From contig JBHEKU010000061.1 in the NCBI GenBank assembly GCA_041859205.1, positions 1 through 64,000 on the forward strand: a DNA stretch of 64,000 bases. Reading direction: 5' to 3'. The notes beneath the pieces are model-generated. The model ran no database searches. It was not told the DNA's origin and saw only the letters and a program-made list of their open reading frames with translations. Positions 52,691 to 61,156 of this stretch are shown here, piece after piece. Each line of letters begins with the position of its first letter. The first letter of the stretch is position 1. The DNA comes from JAFDZO01 sp041859205 (lineage in GTDB: Bacteria; Bacteroidota; Ignavibacteria; Tepidaquicellales; Tepidaquicellaceae). Made by a program: the position numbers and the translations under genes.

Positions 52691-53878
52691 TTACTGTCCT
52701 TCGTTTATTAACTCGCTCGGTTCTGCTTCTCTCCAGCTTAGGTAGTATTCTTCTGCGCTCCAGTCTTTGGCAAAGTTTGTAAGTTTTAACGGTCTGAATG
52801 TATCCATCATAACTGCAGTTTCCAAAGTTTCAGTTTTACCCAGCGCAGCGTCAACTGTTCCCGGATGAGGTCCGTGCGGGATTCCATTCGGATGTAAACT
52901 GATAGAAGCATACTCAACACCTTTTCTGCTTGAAAAATTTCCGTCAACATAATAAAGCATTTCATCTGAATCTATATTGCTATGATTGTAAGGAATCGGC
53001 ACTGCAAGCGGATGATAATCAAGAAGTCTTGGGCAGAACGAACAGATTACAAATCCCGGCGCATGGAAAGTCTGATGAATCGGCGGCGGCATATGAATTT
53101 TACCTGTGATAGGCATAAAATCTTCAATGTTGAAAATCCATGGGAAGTAATATCCGTCATAGCCTACAACATCGAACGGATGGAAATCATAATGAATCGC
53201 CGTCATCTGATTTCCTTTTTTAATTTTTATTACAAAATCACCTTTTTCATCAATCGTAACCATTTCCTCGGGGACTCTTATATCTCTCTCACAAAATGGA
53301 GAGTGCTCAAGAAGCTGACCGAAATGATTTCTGTATCTGCGTGGAGTTTCAACAGGTCCGTTTGATTCAAATATTAATAATCTTGCCGGCGTTGTATAAT
53401 TGAATTTATAAATTACTCCTCTTGGGATTACAATATAATCACCTCTTCTGAATTTCATATATCCTAACTGTGTCTCAAGTGTTCCTTCGCCTTCGTGGAC
53501 AAAATAAATTTCATCGTACAGTGCATTTTTAAAAAATGCATCCGGCTGTGAGGCAGGCAGACACATACTCATTATAACATCGTTGTTATACATTACAGGT
53601 TTTCTGCCGTAGATAATGTCACTTTCCGGTGTAAGCGGTTTCGTTTTAAAGTGATACGGTTTCAGAGGAGCGTTTTCCCATTCTTCGATATGAAACACTT
53701 CTACTTTATCTTCCACACCGTTTATCTTAGCAGGAGAATTTATGTGATATGCATTAGAGTAAATGCTGTCAAATCCTATTGTAGAAAACAATTCTTCTTT
53801 ATACAAAGAGCCGTCGGGTTGGCGGAACTGTGTATGTCTTTTTTGCGGGAATTTTCCCAGCTTATGATAGAAAGGCAT
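52691..53878 (-). CDS. hmgA: Homogentisate 1,2-dioxygenase
   Basis: A cupin-fold iron enzyme that opens the ring of homogentisate in tyrosine and phenylalanine breakdown. Diagnostic segments are FYHKLGKFPQKRHTQFRQPD at the start, FVHEGEGTLETQLGYMKFRR, VIPRGVIYKF, GHFGQLLEHSPFCERDIRVP-like RNHFGQLLEHSPFCERD, and NGIPHGPHPGT with clustered His. At 395 residues it belongs to the shorter bacterial form. No fumarylacetoacetate hydrolase or HPPD gene is in the window, so the pathway is split or elsewhere. It has its own terminator. Confidence 0.9.
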   Translation of the reverse strand: MPFYHKLGKFPQKRHTQFRQPDGSLYKEELFSTIGFDSIYSNAYHINSPAKINGVEDKVEVFHIEEWENAPLKPYHFKTKPLTPESDIIYGRKPVMYNNDVIMSMCLPASQPDAFFKNALYDEIYFVHEGEGTLETQLGYMKFRRGDYIVIPRGVIYKFNYTTPARLLIFESNGPVETPRRYRNHFGQLLEHSPFCERDIRVPEEMVTIDEKGDFVIKIKKGNQMTAIHYDFHPFDVVGYDGYYFPWIFNIEDFMPITGKIHMPPPIHQTFHAPGFVICSFCPRLLDYHPLAVPIPYNHSNIDSDEMLYYVDGNFSSRKGVEYASISLHPNGIPHGPHPGTVDAALGKTETLETAVMMDTFRPLKLTNFAKDWSAEEYYLSWREAEPSELINEGQ

Positions 53879-53921
53879 AATCTTTTGTTATAAAATTAAA
53901 AAGAATAATTTATTATTAGTA

Positions 53922-54869
53922 TTACTTATGGTTTGCTTCTAAATATCTTTCTGCATCAATCGCAGCCATACAGCCCGTGCCTGCCGCAGTAACTGCCTGG
54001 CGATAAATGCTATCCTGCGCATCGCCGCATACGAAAACTCCCGGAATATTTGTCTCCGAGCTTGTCTTCTTTGTAATAAGATATCCTACTTCATCCATAT
54101 CTAAAATTCCATTAAATATATCTGTGTTCGGTTTGTGCCCTATGGCAATAAAAACTCCTTCTACAGGGTAATCGGTTACTTCGCCTGTTACAACATTTTT
54201 TAATTTTACTCCGGTAACTGTTTTCTTGAAATCTTCTTCAGTACCCACAACTTCATCTATAACTGTATCTGTAATAAATTTTATCTTCGGATTTTCTTTT
54301 ACTCTATCCAGCATAATTTTTGATGCGCGGAAGTTCTGGCTTCTGTGAATAATCGTTACTTCAGATGCATGTCTTGTTAAATAATTTGCCTCTTCCATTG
54401 CTGTATCACCTGCGCCAACAACAATCACTCTTTGGTTTTTAAAAAAGAATCCATCACATGTAGCGCATGCAGAAACTCCGTATCCCATGAATTTTTGCTC
54501 AGTCGGCAGTCCTAACAGCTTTGCTGTTGCGCCCGTTGCAACAATTACCGTATCTGAAGTGTATTCTTCGTTATCATCTGTCCACATCTTAAACGGTCTT
54601 TGGGAAAAATCTACTTTAGTAATAAATTTATAAATTGACTTCGCGCCGAATCTGTGTACTTGCTTTCTCATTACATCCATCAGTTCCGGTCCCTGTATTC
54701 CGTGCTCAAACCCCGGATAGTTTTCAACTTCAGTTGTTATCATCAGCTGCCCGCCCGGCTGATGTCCTTCAAATATTACCGGATTTAAATTTGCTCTTCC
54801 TGTATATAATGCTGCAGTAAATCCTGCAGGTCCTGAACCTATTATTATTACTTTGTGGTGGTTAGACAT
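53922..54869 (-). CDS. trxB: Thioredoxin reductase
   Basis: A flavoprotein that reduces thioredoxin with NADPH. IIGSGPAGFTAALYTGRANL binds FAD, ACATCDGFFFKNQRVIV has the redox Cys pair and is followed by VVGAGDTAMEEANYLTRHAS for NADPH, and GVFVCGDAQDSIYRQAVTAA closes the FAD site. The length of 315 residues is normal. It begins 8 nt after the TPR-protein stop, so the two are likely co-transcribed, although a functional link is not obvious. Confidence 0.96.
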   Translation of the reverse strand: MSNHHKVIIIGSGPAGFTAALYTGRANLNPVIFEGHQPGGQLMITTEVENYPGFEHGIQGPELMDVMRKQVHRFGAKSIYKFITKVDFSQRPFKMWTDDNEEYTSDTVIVATGATAKLLGLPTEQKFMGYGVSACATCDGFFFKNQRVIVVGAGDTAMEEANYLTRHASEVTIIHRSQNFRASKIMLDRVKENPKIKFITDTVIDEVVGTEEDFKKTVTGVKLKNVVTGEVTDYPVEGVFIAIGHKPNTDIFNGILDMDEVGYLITKKTSSETNIPGVFVCGDAQDSIYRQAVTAAGTGCMAAIDAERYLEANHK

Positions 54870-54877
54870 GGGTTAAA

Positions 54878-56551
54878 TTATTTTGAAATTTTATTTTTGA
54901 ATTCTAAATTATCAGGAGCAAGCTCGTATGCTTTCTTCCAGTACTTCATTGCATTTGTTCTGTCTCCCATAGCATCATAAATATCTCCAAGGTGGTCATT
55001 TACAACTGCAGAGTTGCCGTTTACCTTCAACGATTTTAATATATAATCTCTCGCTTCTTCATATTTATTCAGCTTAAACAATATCCAGCCGTATGTATCA
55101 AGATACGAAGCATTCTCGGGATTATTCTCCAATGATTTTTTAGACATCCTCTGCGCATCATTTAACCTCTCGCCTCTTACCGATAAATAATAAGCATAGT
55201 TATTCAGAGCCAAAGCGTTATCCGGCTCTATGCTTAAAACTTTTTCGTAAGCAGCATTAGATTCTTTATATCGTTTCATTGTTTCATAAAGTCCTGCAAG
55301 CGCCACTAAGTTATTTACATCTTCAGGATTCTGCTCTCTTGCTTTTTCGTAATACACCAAAGCTCCTGAAGTATTACCAAGAGTCTGCTCTATATTGCCA
55401 AGCAGATTTAAAAAATCAAAATCATCGGGAAACTGAACCAATCCTTTTTCCAAAGCTGTCTTTGCTTCCGGAAGCTTATTCCTCTGAAAATATGAAACAC
55501 CTACCAGAAGATATACCTGTCTTGCAGTATCGCCGTACTGCATTGCCTGATTAAATTTCTCCTGATAAGAACCTTCGTTCTTATTTATCAGATCAATTGC
55601 GCCGAGATAATAATACGGAATCCACTCGCCGGGATATTCACTGTTCAAGCTTGTAAAAATATTTGTTGTAATATCCAGCGCGCCTTTATCCTGACTTATC
55701 AGCCTGTAATAAACTTCACCGACCTGAACTTTCTCATAAAAATCCAACGAATCTTTTCCAAGTAACTGACTGAATTTTTTAAAACCTTTATCGTTGTCAT
55801 TCCTCTGAAAATAAATCTTAACAAGCTCTGCCTGAACATTTTTATCTTTAGGGCTTATTGCAAACACTTCTTCGTATAATCTTTCTGCTTCATCAAGTCT
55901 GCCTATCTCCCTATAGTGAGCGGCAAGCAATGATTTTATTTCAGAGTTATATGGATTAAGTTTTAAAATTGCTTCAAGCGTTTCGGTTGCCTTATCCATT
56001 TCTTTAAAGCCTGCATATATATCATACATCTTCCTCAGCACTTCATAGTCGTAGCCAATTTTATCAGTAATACTTTCAAACACAGTAATGGCTTTTGAAG
56101 GCATTTTCATTTCCTGATAAAGACGGGCGAGTGTATAAAGTCCATAGGTATAACTTGAATCTATAGAAATGATTTTTTCAATAGTCTCAGCAGCTTTAGG
56201 AAAATCGCTCAACGCAATATAAACCGATGAAAGACGTTCGAGATATTCAGTATCGCGGGGAGAAACATCCAATGCTTTTTTAGTGTGTTGCAAAGCATCT
56301 TCATACTTGCCTAAAAAATAATACAGGTCTCCAAGTGCATAGTATATACCCGGAGCTTTGTCAAACTGAAGTGCCGTCTTGTAATTTTCAATTGCGCCGA
56401 GGTAATTATTTTTCAGCTCGAGGGTTTTACCTTCAATAAATAAAGCTTCTGCTTTTCTTCTATTAGAAGTCGTATCTTCGGATACATTCACAGCATAAAC
56501 ATCTGCAACTGCCAGAAGAAATAAAAAAATAAGGGCGAGTTTTTTAGGCAT
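54878..56551 (-). CDS. Exported TPR-repeat protein
   Basis: 557 residues. The signal peptide is KKLALIFLFLLAVADVYA. Behind it run more than ten tetratricopeptide repeats, for example AIENYKTALQFDKAPGIYYA, PRDTEYLERLSSVYIALSDF, ALVYYEKAREQNPEDVNNLV and AMKYWKKAYELAPDNLEFKN at the end. It is probably a periplasmic or outer-membrane scaffold; no lipobox is present. It is the first gene of a unit that continues into trxB. The promoter should lie in the spacer next to the GCAAAG-type inverted repeat. Confidence 0.9.
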   Translation of the reverse strand: MPKKLALIFLFLLAVADVYAVNVSEDTTSNRRKAEALFIEGKTLELKNNYLGAIENYKTALQFDKAPGIYYALGDLYYFLGKYEDALQHTKKALDVSPRDTEYLERLSSVYIALSDFPKAAETIEKIISIDSSYTYGLYTLARLYQEMKMPSKAITVFESITDKIGYDYEVLRKMYDIYAGFKEMDKATETLEAILKLNPYNSEIKSLLAAHYREIGRLDEAERLYEEVFAISPKDKNVQAELVKIYFQRNDNDKGFKKFSQLLGKDSLDFYEKVQVGEVYYRLISQDKGALDITTNIFTSLNSEYPGEWIPYYYLGAIDLINKNEGSYQEKFNQAMQYGDTARQVYLLVGVSYFQRNKLPEAKTALEKGLVQFPDDFDFLNLLGNIEQTLGNTSGALVYYEKAREQNPEDVNNLVALAGLYETMKRYKESNAAYEKVLSIEPDNALALNNYAYYLSVRGERLNDAQRMSKKSLENNPENASYLDTYGWILFKLNKYEEARDYILKSLKVNGNSAVVNDHLGDIYDAMGDRTNAMKYWKKAYELAPDNLEFKNKISK

Positions 56552-56873
56552 ACGAAATAAAAATACTTTTAATGATTGGCATATTCAACGAATAATGAAT
56601 TGCAGTAATTACAACGGTTTTTCAGGCGGTAAAATTCCTTTAATAATCAGGACTCAGGTTTAAACGCAAAGAACGCAAAGTTTTACACAAAGCTCTCAAA
56701 GTAATACAGAATCACAAATTAATGCTTTAAAATTATTAATGCTCTTCGCGAACTTAGCGACTTTCTTTGCGCTCTTTGCGTTTTAAATTTAAAAACCAAC
56801 AAAGATTTTTCACCCAAAATTTGTAATTACAATTTTATTTTAGAAAGAGTATATTTATTCTTTACTATTCTTT
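56552..56873. other. 322-bp divergent spacer with one repeat element
   Basis: It holds the GCAAAG inverted repeat in its middle. The flanks should carry the promoters of the TPR gene and nuoJ. No ORF is supported. Confidence 0.6.
56659..56787. repeat. GCAAAG-type inverted repeat element
   Basis: The left arm is TTTAAACGCAAAGAACGCAA with ACACAAAG and CTCAAAG units; the right arm is the complement, with CTTTGCGCTCTTTGCGTTTT. It is built like the CACAGAG elements at 25306 and 25896, using the same C-R-C-A-[GA]-A-G style of 8-10-nt unit. Confidence 0.75.
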
Positions 56874-57392
56874 ATGCCATTTACATTAGAAACTTTTCTA
56901 TTCTGGGGACTCGCGATATTAGCTGTTTTTTCGGCAGTTATGATGATTACCCGCAGAAGCCCGATTAACAGCGCGCTGTTTTTAATCTTAAATTTCTTTA
57001 CTACATCAGGTATTTATCTCCTGTTGAGGGCTCAGTTTATTGCCATTATACAGGTGCTTGTATATATGGGCGCAATTATGGTTTTATTCCTCTTCGTTAT
57101 TATGCTTTTGAACTTGGGAGATGAAAGAAAGATGACTGAAGTGCTCGGGCTTAAAAAGCTGACTGCTTTGCTTCTATCCTTACTATTAATGTGCTTACTT
57201 GGGTTTACAGTATTTGCAGGGTTCTATGGAAAATTTGATAAGATAAGTGATAACGCACTTGCTATAGGTACTGCAGAATCTCTTGGAAAAGAGTTAACAA
57301 CAACTTATTCACTTCCTTTCGAGCTTGCCTCATTCCTGCTTATTGCAGGTATTATCGGCGCAGTTGTTCTGGCAAAAAAGAAATTCGAATAA
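56874..57392 (+). CDS. nuoJ: NADH-quinone oxidoreductase subunit J, isolated gene
   Basis: 172 residues and five membrane helices. It contains LETFLFWGLAILAVFSAVMM, RRSPINSALFLILNFFTTSG and IAIIQVLVYMGAIMVLFLFV, the block typical of NuoJ/ND6 with the conserved pi-bulge helix VYMGAIMVLFLFVIM. It belongs in the membrane arm of complex I. Here it stands alone between a TPR gene and a terminator; nuoK and other nuo genes do not follow. Either the nuo operon is split in this organism, or this is an extra copy. Confidence 0.92.
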   Translation: MPFTLETFLFWGLAILAVFSAVMMITRRSPINSALFLILNFFTTSGIYLLLRAQFIAIIQVLVYMGAIMVLFLFVIMLLNLGDERKMTEVLGLKKLTALLLSLLLMCLLGFTVFAGFYGKFDKISDNALAIGTAESLGKELTTTYSLPFELASFLLIAGIIGAVVLAKKKFE

Positions 57393-57426
57393 TTTTTTTA
57401 CACCACATAATTTTATTTTTAGAACA

Positions 57427-57458
57427 AACCCCATAAGATACTTTCTTACGGGGTTTTT
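57427..57458 (+). terminator. Intrinsic terminator after nuoJ
   Basis: AACCCCATAAGA pairs imperfectly with TTCTTACGGGGTT and is followed by a T run. Confidence 0.82.
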
Positions 57459-57461
57459 TGT

Positions 57462-58007
57462 TTACGGTCTTTTATCCCATGGTGAAACAACACCTATAAC
57501 TTTCTCTTCTTCACCATTCGTGATTGCTTCAATCACCCCTGAACTTATCTCATCATTTGTAAGCCAGCGGGAAGAATTATCTTCTATCTTAAACCCCAAG
57601 ATAACTTTTCTGTATAAAAGGTTTTCATTCTCTTTTAGCGCTATTTCTCTTTCAATAGAATTTTTTGAAGGGTTTGCATAAGCGCTGCCAAGAATATCAA
57701 AGAAACGAAACGAATTCTCATAGAAATTCAACTTATCTGCTATTATGTTTGGCGCAAGGGGAGCGGTAGAATGAATCCATGACACAACTAATTCTATGTT
57801 TCCAAACTTCTCAATGGCTGTATGCAGCTTTTCAGATAAAACTTTATAATAAGAATAATCGAGAATTAACGGATTTATATTTTTCAGATTAGGGTTAATT
57901 TTCTTTTCGTCACGGCTAATAGCAGAAACAGTATCATAACTTTCCGAAAGATACTCTGTAACTTTTGTTAGCATTCCTGTTCCGCCGATTATTAAAGCAT
58001 GTGACAT
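57462..58007 (-). CDS. Short SDR-like Rossmann protein
   Basis: 181 residues. ALIIGGTGMLTKVTEYLSES is a glycine-rich nucleotide site and ISRDEKK follows the second strand. LILDYSYYKVLSEKLHTAIE and IELVVSWIHSTAPL occupy the place of the usual NNAG strand. The classical Tyr-x3-Lys pair is not evident and the protein is 60-80 residues shorter than normal SDRs. It may be a cofactor-binding protein with another role. Its promoter side abuts a G/C-rich palindrome. Confidence 0.75.
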   Translation of the reverse strand: MSHALIIGGTGMLTKVTEYLSESYDTVSAISRDEKKINPNLKNINPLILDYSYYKVLSEKLHTAIEKFGNIELVVSWIHSTAPLAPNIIADKLNFYENSFRFFDILGSAYANPSKNSIEREIALKENENLLYRKVILGFKIEDNSSRWLTNDEISSGVIEAITNGEEEKVIGVVSPWDKRP

Positions 58008-58023
58008 AATTTTATTTATTATG

Positions 58024-58106
58024 TTCTCCCCCTTACCAAGGGGGAGTTAGAGGGGGTTTAATGTGTACTTTGCTTTCGTTAAACCACCCCTACCCGGAGG
58101 GGAAAC
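58024..58106. repeat. G/C-rich intergenic palindrome
   Basis: CTCCCCCTTACCAAGGGGGAG is followed by AGAGGGGGTTTAATG, and the right part TTAAACCACCCCTACCCGGA closes as a partial complement of the left. It fills the spacer between two minus-strand genes. Confidence 0.65.
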
Positions 58107-58107
58107 C

Positions 58108-59271
58108 CTAGAAATTCGTTGCGGCCGCAAAACCGCTTGACCACGCCCACTGAAAATTATATCCGCCTAACCAGCCGGTAACGTCTACAACTTCCCCTAT
58201 GAAAAACAATCCTTCTGCTTTTTTCGCCATCATAGTTTTTGACGAAAGTTCATTCGTATCAACGCCGCCCAGGGTAACTTCAGCTTTTTCATAGCCTTCG
58301 TCTCCCACAGTTTTCAGTGTAAAATTTTTCAGTAAATGATTTATACTTTCAATTTCTTTTTCGTTTAGTTGATACAGCGGTTTTGACGGGACATAGTTTT
58401 CATTTAATACACTTGTAAATCTTTCTGCGAAGAAGTTTTTAAGATATGTTTTCAATTCAATTTTCTCTTTCGAGTTTTTTATTTCATCCAGATTTCTACC
58501 AGGTATCAAATCAATTTTTAAAGCTTCATTCTCTTTCAGGTAAGAAGAAATCTGTAATATAGCCGGACCGCTTAATCCTTTATGGGTAAACAAAATATTT
58601 TCTCTGAAACTTATCTCGTTATTCGATATAATCGTATCAATAGATACTCCGCTTAAGTTCTTAAACTTAAACAAATCATCTTTTGATAATAAAAGAGGCA
58701 CTAGTGCCGGTTTTGTTTCCGTTACACTCACTCCGAACTGTTTTGCGATTTTATATCCGAAAGATGTAGCTCCCATCTTAGGAATCGAAAGTCCGCCGGA
58801 AGCGATTGCAACACTTCCTGCTTCAAACTCTCCAAGATTAGTTTTAACTATAAAATTGTTTTTTTTCTCAACCGACTTAACACTGCAATCAACTTTTATT
58901 TGAACATCAGACTTGCTGCATTCTTCCAAAAGCATTTCAACAATCTGCCGCGATGTGCTGTCACAGAATAACTGTCCGAGCTTTTTTTCGTGAAAAGCTA
59001 TTTTGTATCTTTCAACTAATTCAATAAAATCATGCTGTGTATATCTGGCAAGAGCGGATTTACAAAAGTGCGGATTTTGTGAAATGTAATTATCGGGCGA
59101 TGCATATAAGTTCGTAAAATTGCATCTTCCGCCGCCTGAGATAAGAATTTTTTTTCCGACCTTTTCTTCATGCTCAATAACCAGAACAGTTTTTTTTCTT
59201 TTGCCTGCTTCTGCTGCACAGAAAAGCCCTGCTGCCCCTGCTCCGATAATTATTACATCGTAACTAATCAC
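58108..59271 (-). CDS. HI0933-family NAD(P)/FAD-dependent oxidoreductase
   Basis: 387 residues starting with GTG. VIIIGAGAAGLFCAAEAGKR is the FAD dinucleotide motif, KKILISGGGRCNFTNL is the family hallmark, AIASGGLSIPKMGATSFGY follows, and GGVDTNELSSKTMMAKKAEG and GWLGGYNFQWAWSSG close the FAD site. Members include BaiN-like enoyl reductases, but most have no known substrate. It is divergent from the MutS-like gene across a 46-nt spacer. Confidence 0.92.
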   Translation of the reverse strand: MISYDVIIIGAGAAGLFCAAEAGKRKKTVLVIEHEEKVGKKILISGGGRCNFTNLYASPDNYISQNPHFCKSALARYTQHDFIELVERYKIAFHEKKLGQLFCDSTSRQIVEMLLEECSKSDVQIKVDCSVKSVEKKNNFIVKTNLGEFEAGSVAIASGGLSIPKMGATSFGYKIAKQFGVSVTETKPALVPLLLSKDDLFKFKNLSGVSIDTIISNNEISFRENILFTHKGLSGPAILQISSYLKENEALKIDLIPGRNLDEIKNSKEKIELKTYLKNFFAERFTSVLNENYVPSKPLYQLNEKEIESINHLLKNFTLKTVGDEGYEKAEVTLGGVDTNELSSKTMMAKKAEGLFFIGEVVDVTGWLGGYNFQWAWSSGFAAATNF

Positions 59272-59317
59272 TTATATTGCTCTTATAATTTTTTAAAGAA
59301 ATAGGTAATTTCCCGCA

Positions 59318-61138
59318 ATGATATCACGAAACGAAATTCTCACTCACGAAGGAAAGTTAATAAACAAACTAACGGAAAGAATAAACTTTTTAAATAAGAA
59401 AAGTAATTCTCTTTCTTACTACCGCCTTATTACAATTATTGCAGGCGTAGTACTTGCTTTCATTGCATTTAACTATACAAACAACCTTACAGGCTGGACT
59501 GTTATAATTCTTGATTTAACGGTCTTCGCAATTTTGGCAGCCAGGCAAAGTAAAGTAATCAGCGCTATAGATAGAGCAAAGAAATGGATTGGGATAAAAA
59601 ATGTACGCATTGCGAAGATGAATCTCGACTGGGCAAAAATGCCTGAAACGAAAAAAGAATACCGCGACTCGCATCATCCGTTTGAAATTGATTTAGATAT
59701 TACCGGGCAATATTCTCTTCTAAGAATTCTTAACAGCACGTTCTCTAAAGAAGGATATGTAAAGCTGAAATCATGGCTGCTGAATCCTCTGAAAGATTTT
59801 AATGAACTTACTTTCAGGCAGAGCATTGTGCGGGAGCTGATTCCGTTCAGAAGCTTTCGCGAAAAATTATTTTTAAGGTTTTCATATCTGAAACAAAACG
59901 AGTTTGAAGGAACGCAGCTTGTTCAATGGCTGGAAAAAGATTCAACTATTAAAATTTCTAAGTTTGTAATATTCTTTTATTCGTTTGTTTCATTATTCAA
60001 TATTGTATTTTTTATTCTGAATTTTTATGATGTTGTCCCTTCATACTGGGTAGCGGGTTATCTTATAGTTTTAATAACTTACGGCTTACAGGAAAAAAAC
60101 ATAAAATTAATTATCGGTCCATCGGAAATTATTTTTGATGAATATTTAAAAGCCTACAAGGTTTTTGAAATAATTTCTAAGACGGATTTTAAGAACAATC
60201 CCGAACTGCAAAAATTTCTTGAGCCGTTCCATAATAAAGAAACAAATCCTGTTACATTCTCAAAAAAAATAAACCGCTTAATAAATCTTCTAAGCTTTCG
60301 GGAGAATGCAATATTCCGCTTACTTGCTAACTCAATTGTTCCTTACGATGTTTTTCTTTCGAATCAGTTAGCGAAACAAAAAGAGGTTTTAAAAGAAGTT
60401 CTTCCTAAATGGCTGGAAAAATTATACGAGTTTGAAGCACTTAATTCTTATGCAGAGTACGGATATACAAATCCTGATTTTACTTTTCCGGAAATATTAA
60501 AAGGAAATACTTCCGCTCTTGAAACAAAAAAACTTGGTCATCCAATGCTTCCGTATGATAAAAGAGTATCGAATGATTTTTCTATATTCAACAATGAGAT
60601 TATTATCATAACAGGTTCAAACATGTCGGGCAAGAGTACTTTTCTGAAAACACTGGGTGTTAACTTCTGTCTGGCATTCTGCGGAGCACCTGTATGCGCA
60701 CAAAATTTTTCAACTTCCATCTACAGAATTTTTTCCTGCATAAAAATCAGCGACAACCTTAATGAAGGGCTCTCATATTTTTACTCAGAGGTTCAAAGAT
60801 TAAAAGTTATTTATGATAACATTCAAATATACAATGAGCCGCCGTTGTTCTTCCTTATTGATGAAATATTTAAAGGAACGAATAACCGCGAGCGTTTAAT
60901 CGGCAGCAGAGAGTATATAAAATCTCTAATCGGTAAGAACGGCTGCGGGGCAATTTCTACCCATGATCTCGAGCTTGTAAACCTTGGCAAGGAATTTGAT
61001 ATTATAAGAAACATGCATTTCAAAGAAGAAATAATCGATAACCGTATGGTCTTTGATTATACGCTCTATACAGGTCCCTGCCCGACCACTAATGCACTAA
61101 GAATAATGAAACTCGGCGGACTTAACATTGAAATATAA
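59318..61138 (+). CDS. Membrane-bound MutS-family ATPase
   Basis: 606 residues. Two helices near residues 30-75 (LITIIAGVVLAFIAF and VIILDLTVFAILAA) and two near 215-250 (FVIFFYSFVSLFNIVFFIL, WVAGYLIVLITYG) are unlike true MutS. The central part matches the MutS lever/clamp region. The C-terminal ATPase has IITGSNMSGKSTFLKTLGVN (Walker A), PPLFFLIDEIFKGTNNRER (Walker B) and STHDLELVNLG. It lacks the mismatch-binding N-terminal domain, so it is not the mismatch sensor. It is a member of the short MutS-related group common in Bacteroidota; its function is unknown. It precedes a histidine kinase by 18 nt. Confidence 0.9.
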   Translation: MISRNEILTHEGKLINKLTERINFLNKKSNSLSYYRLITIIAGVVLAFIAFNYTNNLTGWTVIILDLTVFAILAARQSKVISAIDRAKKWIGIKNVRIAKMNLDWAKMPETKKEYRDSHHPFEIDLDITGQYSLLRILNSTFSKEGYVKLKSWLLNPLKDFNELTFRQSIVRELIPFRSFREKLFLRFSYLKQNEFEGTQLVQWLEKDSTIKISKFVIFFYSFVSLFNIVFFILNFYDVVPSYWVAGYLIVLITYGLQEKNIKLIIGPSEIIFDEYLKAYKVFEIISKTDFKNNPELQKFLEPFHNKETNPVTFSKKINRLINLLSFRENAIFRLLANSIVPYDVFLSNQLAKQKEVLKEVLPKWLEKLYEFEALNSYAEYGYTNPDFTFPEILKGNTSALETKKLGHPMLPYDKRVSNDFSIFNNEIIIITGSNMSGKSTFLKTLGVNFCLAFCGAPVCAQNFSTSIYRIFSCIKISDNLNEGLSYFYSEVQRLKVIYDNIQIYNEPPLFFLIDEIFKGTNNRERLIGSREYIKSLIGKNGCGAISTHDLELVNLGKEFDIIRNMHFKEEIIDNRMVFDYTLYTGPCPTTNALRIMKLGGLNIEI

Positions 61139-61156
61139 AATTAGTATTTTAAGGAG

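Noticed and set aside
57325..57681. 118-codon plus-strand ORF spanning the nuoJ terminator
   Set aside because: It overlaps the end of nuoJ in another frame, reads through a strong hairpin and lies antisense to the short SDR gene.
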